Of a stretch of DNA of 12,265 bases, positions 1-7,142 are shown one piece after another. Position numbers and translations under genes: made by a program. Numbering within the stretch: the stretch's first letter is position 1; every line of letters starts with the position of its first letter. The DNA is from Chloroflexi bacterium RBG_16_64_43. Its GTDB lineage: Bacteria; Chloroflexota; Anaerolineae; Anaerolineales; RBG-16-64-43. The stretch is taken from contig MGOA01000032.1 of assembly GCA_001796965.1 (NCBI GenBank), positions 1 to 12,265 of the forward strand, in the 5' to 3' direction. The notes under the pieces are model-generated. The model made no database searches and was not told where the DNA came from. It was given only the letters and a program-made list of their open reading frames with translations.

Positions 1-125
1 AGAAACGCGTCTTGGGATGGCGAGGCATCGCGCGGATAATACTCTGCGGCGGGAGCAGGGTCAAGCGCGGCGATTGAAAAGGTGTCCTTGCGGAGGGCCG
101 GCGCCCAAGAATCGCGTGGGGCGCG

Positions 126-134
126 TGATATACT
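126..134 (+). promoter_or_regulatory. Candidate extended -10 promoter for the LCP-glycosyltransferase pair
   Basis: The sequence TGATATACT fits an extended -10 element (TGn followed by TATACT, one mismatch to TATAAT). No good -35 hexamer lies 16-18 bp upstream, which is tolerable for an extended -10 promoter. Initiation near 141 would leave a leader of about 36 nt before the LCP start at 177. This is inferred from sequence only. Confidence 0.4.
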
Positions 135-176
135 CTGCCCGCATTTTCCCCCTTCGAAGGAGCTGATGCTCAAGGT

Positions 177-1268
177 ATGCGGACCATAACTCGAGCAGTC
201 CTGGCTATCGTGCTCGTTGTCGTGCTGGCAGTTGGCGGCTATCTGGGAGTCCAACTTGCGACGCATTGGTCGACTCCGCTCGGACCGAGCCTGGTATTGA
301 ATCTTCCGACCGGCACATTGGCTGCCCCGGAGAAGACCGCCGCGAGCGCGGAAGCCCCACTGGGGGAGATCACAACCACCGCTACTGTTGAAGGGACGGC
401 GACAGCAGAACCGCTTGCTGCCGATGCACTCGTCATCCTGGCGGTGGGGGCCGATAACTCGGCCGGCTACATCCGCGGATTGGCGGATGTGACCCGCGTG
501 GTGCGGATCGATTTCACCAATGCCAAGGTCACCATGCTCGCCTTCCCGCGCGACCTGTCAGTTCGGATTCCAGGGATGGAACACTACCATGGGCTCACTC
601 GCGCCAAGCTCAATCAAGCCTACTACTTCGGGAATGTGAACAACGAACCGGGTGGAGCCGGCCCGGGGCTCCTGGCACGCACTCTGAATGAGAATTACGG
701 AATGCGGATCGACAACTACGTTGCGGTCAACATGACCACCTTCACCAAGATCGTTGACGCGGTGGGCGGCGTCGACATCTATCTTCCGCGTGACGTGGAC
801 GGCACGACCAGCCCGACGCCGCTGCCCTACTTCAGCGCCGGATGGAATCACTTCAACGGGGCGCAGGCGCTTGCCTACTCGCGCATCCGAAAGATCGACA
901 CTGAACTTGACCGCATCGATCGCCAGACGGAGGTGATTTGCGCCTTGCGGGCGAAGGTGACCAGCGCCGATGTGCTGCCGCGTATCCCCGCGATTCTCGA
1001 GAGCTTTTTGGGCAACGTCCTGACCGACCTGACACCCGAGCAGATCAGCCGGCTGGTTGCCCTGGCGCCGTCCGTTGGAACGAGGAACATTTACAGCGCC
1101 TCCATCCCGCGCGAGTTGTTGACCGGGACCAGCGAACCCATTGCCTTAGCCACGCCCCCGGTTCATACCTTTGTCTGGCAGGGCGATGAGCCAGGCATCC
1201 GCGAGCTGGTGAGTCAATTCCTCGTGGGGTCATATCCCGCCGGGTCCGGCAACTCGCCGTGCGAATAA
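177..1268 (+). CDS. LCP (LytR-CpsA-Psr) family cell envelope protein
   Basis: Predicted membrane-anchored LCP protein of 363 aa. The family transfers lipid-linked glycopolymers onto peptidoglycan or other envelope acceptors on the outer face of the membrane. A single hydrophobic segment (about residues 6-27) follows a short basic N-terminus, giving a type II topology. An Ala/Thr-rich linker runs to about residue 82. The LCP catalytic domain follows, with ADVTRVVRID at 103-112, the FPRD arginine motif at 123-126, LNQAYYFG at 145-152, VGGVDIYLP at 196-204 and YSRIRKIDTELDRIDRQ at 234-250, which matches the family's R-x-D-x-D...R-x-x-RQ signature. The ATG at 177 puts the hydrophobic segment at the N-terminus. 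GAAGGAG at 156-162 is a distant Shine-Dalgarno (14 nt), so translation signals are imperfect. A glycosyltransferase follows after 19 nt, consistent with a shared role in envelope glycan work. The exact polymer cannot be told from sequence. Confidence 0.9.
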   Translation: MRTITRAVLAIVLVVVLAVGGYLGVQLATHWSTPLGPSLVLNLPTGTLAAPEKTAASAEAPLGEITTTATVEGTATAEPLAADALVILAVGADNSAGYIRGLADVTRVVRIDFTNAKVTMLAFPRDLSVRIPGMEHYHGLTRAKLNQAYYFGNVNNEPGGAGPGLLARTLNENYGMRIDNYVAVNMTTFTKIVDAVGGVDIYLPRDVDGTTSPTPLPYFSAGWNHFNGAQALAYSRIRKIDTELDRIDRQTEVICALRAKVTSADVLPRIPAILESFLGNVLTDLTPEQISRLVALAPSVGTRNIYSASIPRELLTGTSEPIALATPPVHTFVWQGDEPGIRELVSQFLVGSYPAGSGNSPCE

Positions 1269-1287
1269 ACTCCGGCTCGAACACACT

Positions 1288-2544
1288 ATGCGCATCGCGA
1301 TGATCTCCTACCATACCTGCCCGCTGGCCGTGCTGGGGGGCAAAGACACGGGCGGGATGAACGTCTACGTGCGCGAACTCACGCGCGCGCTTGGCCGGCG
1401 CGGCATCGGGGTAGATGTATTCACACGCTCGCAAGATGAGCATGTGCCGCACGTTGTGCACGACCTGGGCTATGGCAACCGCGTGGTGCATGTGCCGGCC
1501 GGCCCGGAACAACCGCAGCCCAAAACCGCCCTGGCTGGCTTCGTCCCGGAGTTCATCGAGGGCATAGAGAGCTTCGTCAATCGGGAGGGCACGCAGTACG
1601 ATCTGATCCATTCCCACTACTGGCTCTCAGCGCTGGCGGCCAAGCCGCTGCGCACGGCCTGGCGCGTGCCAGTCGTGCACATGTTCCATACCCTGGGCAT
1701 CATGAAGGCTCGCCTTGAAGGCACCCCCGAGGATCCGCTTCGGGTGGAGGCGGAGGCCGACGTGTTGACCTGGGTCGACCGCGTGGTGGCCGCTACACCG
1801 GCCGAACGCGCCCAACTTCAATGGCTGCACAACGCCGACTTACGCAAAGTGGTTGTCATCCCTCCGGGAGTCGACCTTGAAACGTTTCACCCCATCTCGG
1901 CCAATCGGGCCAAGGCGCAAATCGGCTTGGAGCCGAATGCACGCATGCTGCTCTACGTTGGGCGCATTGAGCGGTTGAAGGGAATCGAGACCCTGCTGCG
2001 GGCCGGCGCGTTGCTCCGGCGCCGTGGGGGTATCACAGGCGAGTGCGCGTGCATCATGGTCATCGGCGGCGACCCGGACTCACCCGGCGATGAGATGGCC
2101 CGCTTGCAGGCGCTGCGCGAGGAACTCGGGGTAACCGACGTCGTTACCTTCGTCGGCAAGAAGAGCCAGGAGAGCCTGCCCTACTATTACTCAGCCGCAG
2201 ACGTTGTGGTTGTGCCATCCCACTATGAGTCATTCGGGCTTGTGGCGTTGGAGGCGATGGCTTGTGGCATCCCCGTCGTGGCCTCCGGCGTCGGGGGACT
2301 CTTGTATCTCGTCCAAGATTGCCGAACCGGTTTCCACGTGCCAGATGGGGACGAACTGATCTTGGCGAAGAATCTCGCCTATCTCTTGGAGAACGACGAG
2401 ATTCGTCGAGAATTCGGGCGGCGTGGCGTCAGCTTGGCGCGCTCCTACGATTGGCGCTCCGTTGCTCAGCAAGTGCTGACCCTGTACGAGAGCGTCCTCG
2501 CCGGAGTGAGTGCCGAGCCAGTCTCGTCCAACATCGCACTCTAG
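1288..2544 (+). CDS. GT4-family glycosyltransferase, MshA/sucrose-synthase-like
   Basis: Cytoplasmic retaining glycosyltransferase of the GT-B fold, 418 aa, which is normal for GT4. The N-terminal acceptor domain has a glycine-rich loop (GGKDTGGMNVYVREL, about residues 17-31) and HSHYW at 108-112. The C-terminal nucleotide-sugar domain begins around residue 215 with LLYVGRIERLKG (221-232) and contains the EX7E motif ESFGLVALE (314-322) followed by MACGIPVVAS. The glycine-rich loop and overall layout resemble MshA (D-inositol-3-phosphate glycosyltransferase), but no other mycothiol gene is nearby. GT4 members with this signature have many acceptors, so only the class is called. The gene sits 19 nt after the LCP gene, is probably co-transcribed with it, and ends just before a clear hairpin terminator. 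No convincing Shine-Dalgarno precedes the ATG, which suggests coupling to the upstream gene or a weak site. Confidence 0.9.
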   Translation: MRIAMISYHTCPLAVLGGKDTGGMNVYVRELTRALGRRGIGVDVFTRSQDEHVPHVVHDLGYGNRVVHVPAGPEQPQPKTALAGFVPEFIEGIESFVNREGTQYDLIHSHYWLSALAAKPLRTAWRVPVVHMFHTLGIMKARLEGTPEDPLRVEAEADVLTWVDRVVAATPAERAQLQWLHNADLRKVVVIPPGVDLETFHPISANRAKAQIGLEPNARMLLYVGRIERLKGIETLLRAGALLRRRGGITGECACIMVIGGDPDSPGDEMARLQALREELGVTDVVTFVGKKSQESLPYYYSAADVVVVPSHYESFGLVALEAMACGIPVVASGVGGLLYLVQDCRTGFHVPDGDELILAKNLAYLLENDEIRREFGRRGVSLARSYDWRSVAQQVLTLYESVLAGVSAEPVSSNIAL

Positions 2545-2566
2545 CTCAAGCGCAGCGTCGAATGCA

Positions 2567-2601
2567 CAGCGGCCGAGGAGCCTCGGCCGCTGATTTGTTT
2601 C
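2567..2601 (+). terminator. Rho-independent terminator after the glycosyltransferase gene
   Basis: CAGCGGCCGAGG (2567-2578) and CCTCGGCCGCTG (2581-2592) are perfect inverted repeats, forming an 11-bp GC-rich stem with a 4-nt loop (the innermost pair is opened). ATTTGTTTC follows on the plus strand. The hairpin starts 23 nt after the stop codon of the glycosyltransferase. On the minus strand the hairpin is not followed by a T-run, so it is asymmetric in favour of plus-strand termination, although it lies between two convergent genes. Confidence 0.85.
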
Positions 2602-2619
2602 TCCTTGGGCTTCAGGTGG

Positions 2620-3687
2620 CTACTCTGGAAAGAACCGACCTGTCGATGCGTAGTAGGCACAGTGAGTGGAGACATAGGCAACGACCTCCACCAGTTTGCT
2701 TTCCCGGTCGTCACGCCGTACCAGCAGGTCAAGAGCTTGCGAGCGCTCACCGCACTTCTCAATGAAGTCGAGGATCACTAGCGAGTCCACACCCGCCCAA
2801 GATGCTACCCGGTTCAAGATGTAGGGGCGATTGCCTTTGATGAGCGACGCGGCCGTAAGGTAAGCCCGCGAGTTGCTCGTCCGCGTTGAAGCGCGCGTGA
2901 ACATGCGCCGTAGGTCGGGGTCGACGTAGCCTTGGGCTCGGCGCCGGTACCGGGTGGGGGAGGCTTTTAGGAAAGCGCCCAGCGTCACGGATACTCCGGT
3001 CAGGGCTTCATCCAGGAGCAGCCCATCATTCTCTGCCTCGGGCGCCCGATTGTGAAGTTCCTGTACGACGCTCTCAACGTAGCGCAGCTTTTGCAGCGCG
3101 CCAGGAAAGCGGCGGTACAACCGGCGCCAATTTGAACGGGGCGTGAGCCACACCGAAAAGGTCTCGGCAAAGTCGTCATCCGGGTGCTTTTGCGCATAGT
3201 GATCGCCGAGCGGGTTGACATAGTCGCGGCTCCACGGGTTTGCCCGCTCGACATAGCGGTTGGTGGCCGGGTACGAACGGAAGAAGTTGCCCCGCACGTG
3301 GAACGTCTCGCGGAAGTCCTTGCGTTTGTAGAGCTTGTAGGCGTAACAGAATGCGTGTCCCAGCTCGTGGCGGACGGTGGAGGCTATTTCCTCCGGCGAG
3401 TACAGCCAACGGCGGAACTCGCGATGCAACTCACGCAGCAAGTAGTGCGTGTCGTAGAAACCCAAGGCAACGTTGGTCGTGCCCTCGACCGTGCCGTAGC
3501 CGGTCGAGAGGTAGTAGTTCGGAATCAGGTGCTTGAGCCGCACGCGCTTCAGGTCGTCGCGGGCGATGGCTAACGCCCGCCCAAGCGGCCCGTCGTCGAG
3601 CGACAGCTCGAGCCGGTTGAGCGGAGTCATGAGCAGTTCCAGCTTTCGGGTTTCCGGCCCGAAAAGCAAGAGGCGCGAGTGACGCAT
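2620..3687 (-). CDS. Putative HExxH zinc metallopeptidase, function unknown
   Basis: Protein of 355 aa with a zinc-protease signature: HELGH at residues 107-111 gives two zinc-binding histidines and the catalytic glutamate. About 65 residues later, HPDDDFAETFSVWL (168-181) resembles the D-x-x-E-T-x motif of gluzincin-like putative metallopeptidases, with E175 the likely third ligand. The segment between is rich in aromatic and basic residues. The C-terminal half (about 185-355) has no motif I recognise beyond RRAQGYVDPDLRRMF (249-263), and is basic with a helical appearance. No signal peptide or membrane segment is visible, so a cytoplasmic location is likely. The gene stands alone, convergent with the glycosyltransferase and downstream of tRNA-Arg on the same strand. 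The ATG at 3687 lacks a strong Shine-Dalgarno; an alternative ATG at 3630 (residue 20) would still keep the whole catalytic region. The peptidase class is fairly sure, the substrate unknown. Confidence 0.75.
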   Translation of the reverse strand: MRHSRLLLFGPETRKLELLMTPLNRLELSLDDGPLGRALAIARDDLKRVRLKHLIPNYYLSTGYGTVEGTTNVALGFYDTHYLLRELHREFRRWLYSPEEIASTVRHELGHAFCYAYKLYKRKDFRETFHVRGNFFRSYPATNRYVERANPWSRDYVNPLGDHYAQKHPDDDFAETFSVWLTPRSNWRRLYRRFPGALQKLRYVESVVQELHNRAPEAENDGLLLDEALTGVSVTLGAFLKASPTRYRRRAQGYVDPDLRRMFTRASTRTSNSRAYLTAASLIKGNRPYILNRVASWAGVDSLVILDFIEKCGERSQALDLLVRRDDRESKLVEVVAYVSTHCAYYASTGRFFPE

Positions 3688-3812
3688 GGTTGGGATCAGA
3701 CTCCGGACCTTGTGCGCCGCTAGTTTGGGAGGACTGCGGCGAGTGCGGATGAGTCCTCGGCCGGGTCGCGGGCCAGCGGCCGCCGAGCGTGCGTGCAGTG
3801 CATGTGGTGAGG

Positions 3813-3885
3813 TGCCCCCGGAGGGACTCGAACCCCCAGCCTACTGATTCGAAGTCAGCCGCTCTATCCTTTGAGCTACGGGGGC
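3813..3885 (-). tRNA. tRNA-Arg (anticodon TCG)
   Basis: A 73-nt cloverleaf on the minus strand. The acceptor stem is GCCCCCG/CGGGGGC. The D arm is GCTC-AAAGGATA-GAGC. The anticodon stem GCTGA/TCAGT encloses the loop CTTCGAA with anticodon TCG, which reads CGA and related arginine codons. The T arm GGGGG/CCCTC encloses TTCGAGT, and the discriminator base is A. The next genomic bases are CC then T, so the terminal CCA is not fully encoded and must be completed enzymatically. All stems pair, with G-U wobbles at the top of the anticodon stem and in the T stem. Confidence 0.97.
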
Positions 3886-3960
3886 GTTGGGCACCCTCCG
3901 CTGCAGTGAGTCCTCTCGGACGCCGCCAGCGAGGCTGAATGCCCTGCGCGGGACAAGCGA

Positions 3961-3988
3961 ATTATACGGTTTCCCCCCCGCGTGTCAA
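3961..3988 (-). promoter_or_regulatory. Consensus sigma-70-type promoter for tRNA-Arg
   Basis: On the minus strand TTGACA (3983-3988) and TATAAT (3961-3966) are both perfect hexamers, separated by 16 bp. Initiation would fall near 3954, giving a leader of about 70 nt before the mature tRNA at 3885. This is the strongest promoter in the window and suits a tRNA gene. No obvious terminator separates the tRNA from the metallopeptidase gene 125 nt downstream. Confidence 0.85.
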
Positions 3989-4151
3989 CGCTGGGGAGGG
4001 GTGAATCGCGTCTTGCGAGGAATCTGGCTCTGTGCGACCAGCGTTCCTGCGAGGATTCCTGGCGTCGATTTCGAGCCGGGGCAGGCGCGCGGGTTTTCAG
4101 GGGCCGGCGGGCCCTGTCCACGCTCCCGTCCAACGCGCGAGGTGCCTTTCG

Positions 4152-4562
4152 CTACTTGGCCGGGCGGTCAGTCTTGAGCAGCCCGTTGACCTTCGCCACG
4201 AAATCGTCCGGCTTGATCGGTTTGTCGACGAAGGCATCCACCGGCAAGTAATCCTGCTCGGGGCCGAAGCGCAGCGGGGTCGTGCTGTGGATCGCGGTCA
4301 GCATCACGATGGGGATGGTGCGGAAGCCCTCGTACTCCGACCCAGGTTCCGGTTTGCGCAGGGCCAGCGCCACCTGGAATCCCTCGGTTGCGGAATCCAT
4401 CATCACATCCAGCACGATCAGATCCGGGTGTTCGGCCTTCACCTGCTTCAAGCCCTCCGCACCGTTTGGCGCGCTGATCACCTTGTGCCCCGCGCCTTCC
4501 AGGCACATGCGCGTCGCCAGCACCATATCCGGGTCGTCGTCGATGATCAGTATCTTGGCCAT
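4152..4562 (-). CDS. Receiver-only response regulator at the end of the hydrogenase operon
   Basis: Stand-alone receiver domain of 136 aa with no DNA-binding or enzymatic output domain. The fold markers are present: the acidic pocket in ILIIDDDPD (D8, D9), the phospho-acceptor D52 in IVLDVMMD, the switch threonine T89 in VMLTA and the conserved lysine K114 in VDKPI. The stretch from T89 to K114 (HSTTPLRFGPEQDYLPVDA) is longer than in CheY. The ATG at 4562 is chosen because it begins directly at the receiver strand and has GAGG at 4571-4574 with 8-nt spacing; a longer in-frame start at 4646 would add 28 unrelated residues. It begins 10 nt after the hydrogenase protease stop, so it is very likely the last gene of the hydrogenase operon. 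It may relay a signal to another protein by phosphorylation-dependent contact. No histidine kinase is encoded in the window. Confidence 0.92.
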   Translation of the reverse strand: MAKILIIDDDPDMVLATRMCLEGAGHKVISAPNGAEGLKQVKAEHPDLIVLDVMMDSATEGFQVALALRKPEPGSEYEGFRTIPIVMLTAIHSTTPLRFGPEQDYLPVDAFVDKPIKPDDFVAKVNGLLKTDRPAK

Positions 4563-4572
4563 CGGATCATCC

Positions 4573-5112
4573 TCATGCGGTGAGTGTAAGTAGGTCTGAG
4601 AGGATCCGCTCACACAGCGTCGGGATTGCGCCTTGCACAGGTTCACTCAAACCGGGCGAGAAGTCGGCTCGCAGCGGTTGAACGGCGTACACAACGATGT
4701 CCGGCGGCAATGTGTCGAGTGCCTGACCCAGGGCCAGGGCCTGCGCCAGGCCGGCGGCATGCCACGATCCGCCGCCCGTGCTGGCCGTTTGCTCGAGCAC
4801 GGCGGCCACCGGTAGGCGCCGCCATTCCCCCGGCGCCAGACCCTGCTCGGCGGCATCCACAACGATCGCCCGTGCAGCGTCCTTGAGCAGCAGAACCGTT
4901 TCCACGCCGGCCAGGCCGCCGTCAAGCACAGTCACGTCGGAGGGCAGGTCCTCTCGCGCGCCCAGGGCACGGATCACCGCCGGCCCGATGCCGTCGTCGC
5001 CGCGCAGTTCGTTGCCCAGCCCCAGCACCAGCGTCGTGCCGGCTGGTGCCGGTCCGGCATCGCGCCCCAATTCGGGCGCGCGGGTTTCGGTGAGGCTACT
5101 CAAAGCGGACAT
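4573..5112 (-). CDS. [NiFe] hydrogenase maturation endopeptidase, peptidase family M52
   Basis: Protein of 179 aa from the HyaD/HybD/HycI family, which cuts off the C-terminal extension of the hydrogenase large subunit once nickel is inserted, allowing the active site to close. The hallmark LGLGNELRGDDGIG lies at 30-43. The nickel-sensing residues expected from HybD are all in place: E35 in GNELRGDD, D64 in VLDGG and H118 in SWHAAGL. Near the C-terminus, QPLRADFSPGLSEPV (145-159) matches the family's ...G..LSP.V region. The ATG at 5112 lies inside the 3' end of the large-subunit gene, a 17-nt overlap that points to translational coupling. An open frame extends further upstream, but that part is arginine-rich and antisense-like in composition. 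The N-terminal 25 residues before the first strand are poorly conserved in character, so a start a few codons later is possible. Confidence 0.92.
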   Translation of the reverse strand: MSALSSLTETRAPELGRDAGPAPAGTTLVLGLGNELRGDDGIGPAVIRALGAREDLPSDVTVLDGGLAGVETVLLLKDAARAIVVDAAEQGLAPGEWRRLPVAAVLEQTASTGGGSWHAAGLAQALALGQALDTLPPDIVVYAVQPLRADFSPGLSEPVQGAIPTLCERILSDLLTLTA

Positions 5113-6388
5113 TGAGCATGTGCGTCGAGCACGAAATGCACGGGTCGTAGGCGCGCACCAGCATCTCCAACGCCAAGGTGATCTCCGGCGGCTTGCGATC
5201 GAGCATCGTCGGCACCAACGCGCGCATGTCACCTTCGATGTTGCTCAGGTTTTGGCCGGTGGGGATGATGCAGTTGGCGCCGGTCACCAGACCGTCGGCG
5301 ATGACGTAATTGTGGAAAAGCGTGCCGCGCGGCACGTCGCATGCGCCCACCCCTTCGCCGCTCAGGCGTGCGGGTTTCACGGGCTCTTCCCAGGTGAGGC
5401 CGCGCTTGATGAGCACATCGCATAAGCGGATGGCATCCTCGCTGCAGTGGACGATTTCTACCACTTGGGCGGCCGTGTTGAGGTACGGGTTGGTCACCTT
5501 GGGCTTGAGACCGATCGCCGCCGCGGCCGACTTGGCCTTGGGGTGCAGCTCGTCGAAGTTGATGTTGAAGCGTGCCAGCGCACCGACCATGTACGACTCG
5601 CGCATGTGGTGCGTGCGCTTAGCCGAAGAGTGTCGCACCAGGTGTTCGTTGGTGACCTTGCGGTAATCGGTGAGCGGCAGGGCGCCGCCGTCGCTCGAGG
5701 CGATCTCGCCGTCGATGTAGCAGTACTCGCCCTTGGCACGCAGCGCCACGTATTCGGTGTCGCGCTCGAAGGCTGGCAGCTTGAGTTGAGTGAATAGCTC
5801 AACCGTGGCCTCCACGTCCGGGCGCATCGCGATCAGCCGCTCGCGCAGTTCCCCGAGCTGTTCACGGCTCGGGAAGTGGGTGAAACCGCCGACTGTCATC
5901 GCAATCGGGTGTGTGTGACGGCCGCAGAGGGCGGCGCACAGGTCACCGGCCAGCTTCTTCATGCGCAACGCGCGCAACACCACTTCCGGGGCGCTCTTGG
6001 CGAGCGGGATCACGCTGCCCACGCCCAAAAGGTCGGGGGCGACGAGCATGTAGGCGTGCAGGATGTGGCTATCGAGCATTTCCCCGTGGAAGTTGAGCTT
6101 GCGCAGCAGCACGGTCTGCTCGCTCGGCACGACGCCCAGCGCGTTCTCTGTCGCGCGCAAGGAGGCCGTCGCATGCCCCACGGCGCAAATGCCGCAGATG
6201 CGCGAGGTGATGTGCGACGATTCGCCGTACGGCCGGCCGCGCAACATAGCCTCGAAGAAGCGCGGAGTCTCGACGATCTCCAGGTCGCACTGTTTGAGCT
6301 GGCCGTTCTGCACGTCGACGACGATGTTGCCGTGGCCTTCGACGCGGGTCACGTGGTGGACATCAATGCGCAGGTTGGGGGTCGCCAT
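5096..6388 (-). CDS. [NiFe] hydrogenase large (alpha) subunit, group 3b-type
   Basis: Catalytic subunit of a cytoplasmic [NiFe] hydrogenase, 430 aa. It binds the Ni-Fe(CN)2CO centre that splits or forms H2. Both ligand motifs are intact: L1 RICGICAVGH (63-72; C65 and C68) and L2 DPCISCSTH (415-423; C417 and C420). The N-terminal VTRVEGHGNIVV is also typical. A tail MLNVRFE follows H423, the expected cut site for the M52 protease encoded next. The ATG at 6388 has GGAGG at 6398-6402 with 9-nt spacing and lies inside the delta gene (26-nt overlap). Assignment to group 3b rests on the gene order beta-gamma-delta-alpha and on AsrA/AsrB-like partners, as in the Pyrococcus sulfhydrogenase (NADP-reducing) operons. 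The physiological direction, H2 uptake or evolution, cannot be read from the sequence. Confidence 0.95.
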   Translation of the reverse strand: MATPNLRIDVHHVTRVEGHGNIVVDVQNGQLKQCDLEIVETPRFFEAMLRGRPYGESSHITSRICGICAVGHATASLRATENALGVVPSEQTVLLRKLNFHGEMLDSHILHAYMLVAPDLLGVGSVIPLAKSAPEVVLRALRMKKLAGDLCAALCGRHTHPIAMTVGGFTHFPSREQLGELRERLIAMRPDVEATVELFTQLKLPAFERDTEYVALRAKGEYCYIDGEIASSDGGALPLTDYRKVTNEHLVRHSSAKRTHHMRESYMVGALARFNINFDELHPKAKSAAAAIGLKPKVTNPYLNTAAQVVEIVHCSEDAIRLCDVLIKRGLTWEEPVKPARLSGEGVGACDVPRGTLFHNYVIADGLVTGANCIIPTGQNLSNIEGDMRALVPTMLDRKPPEITLALEMLVRAYDPCISCSTHMLNVRFE

Positions 6389-7142
6389 GGCCTGCCGCCT
6401 CCATTTCCATCACCTGATAGGTCAGGAATTGCGTCATCTTGGCCAGCGTCTGGTCCACGCTCAGCCCATGCTCGGTCAGCACCTCTTTAAGATGCTCGAT
6501 ATTGGGGTTGGGCACCAATCCGCGGCAGCCTTCGCACGAGTCGCCGTAGGTCGGGCAAATCGCATCGCACCCCGCTCGCACGATCGGGCCCAGGCAGGTA
6601 GTGCCGCGCAGGTACAGGCACACGTTTTCTTTTAGCTTGCACTCGACGCACAACGGGTGGTCCGGCAGTTCGGGCGCTCGCCCCTGCAACAGGCGCTTCA
6701 CCGTGCGCACGAACTCGTGGCGGTCGATCGGGCAGCCGGGGATGGCCGCATCCACTTTGATCACCGCCGAGATAGGGCGGGCCGGGTAGGTGTCATACCA
6801 CTCGGCCTTGTCGCCGTACACGAACCGGCGCACCTCGCCCAGATCATGACGGTTGCGGATAGTATTGATACCGCCCAGATGGGCGCACGCGCCGAGCGCC
6901 ACAACCAGCGCCGCCTTCTCGCGGATGGCTTTGATCGGCGCCTCATCGCTCGGCCGTGAGCACGAGCCTTCGATGAATGCGATGGCGTAGTCGTCGCCCA
7001 TCTCGCTCATGGCCTCGCGGAAGCGGACGATATCCACCGCCTCCAGCAATTCGGGGTAGAGCTGCAGCGAATCGACCACGGTCAGTTGGCAGCCTTCGCA
7101 GCTGGTGAATTCGTAGAAGGCGATCTTGGGTTTGGCGCTCAT
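6363..7142 (-). CDS. [NiFe] hydrogenase small (delta) subunit
   Basis: Electron-transfer subunit of 259 aa that pairs with the large subunit. The proximal [4Fe-4S] cluster ligands are C15 and C18 (CEGCQ), C86 (GACAHLGG) and C137 (GCPID). Eight further cysteines (C165, C168, C175, C183, C192, C197, C203, C206) can hold two more [4Fe-4S] clusters, giving three in all. There is no twin-arginine signal peptide and no C-terminal membrane anchor, so the enzyme is cytoplasmic, unlike group 1 uptake hydrogenases. The ATG at 7142 is preceded by GGAGG (7150-7154, 7-nt spacing) and shares one base with the gamma stop codon (TGATG), so the two are translationally coupled. A longer in-frame start at 7250 would lie entirely inside the gamma gene and is rejected. 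The 3' end overlaps the alpha gene by 26 nt. Confidence 0.95.
   Translation of the reverse strand: MSAKPKIAFYEFTSCEGCQLTVVDSLQLYPELLEAVDIVRFREAMSEMGDDYAIAFIEGSCSRPSDEAPIKAIREKAALVVALGACAHLGGINTIRNRHDLGEVRRFVYGDKAEWYDTYPARPISAVIKVDAAIPGCPIDRHEFVRTVKRLLQGRAPELPDHPLCVECKLKENVCLYLRGTTCLGPIVRAGCDAICPTYGDSCEGCRGLVPNPNIEHLKEVLTEHGLSVDQTLAKMTQFLTYQVMEMEAAGHGDPQPAH

Noticed and set aside
1288..2544. Calling the glycosyltransferase MshA of mycothiol synthesis
   Set aside because: Sequence motifs are shared across many GT4 enzymes and no mshB, mshC or mshD gene is nearby, so only the class is given.
4094..4120. Hairpin CAGGGCC...GGCCCCTG downstream of the response regulator as a terminator
   Set aside because: On the minus strand it is followed by AAAACCCG, not T residues, and the stem contains a bulge. 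The end of the hydrogenase transcript is therefore left unassigned.
4563..4646. N-terminal extension of the response regulator
   Set aside because: The extra 28 residues overlap the protease gene, do not resemble a receiver N-terminus, and a good ribosome site precedes the ATG at 4562.
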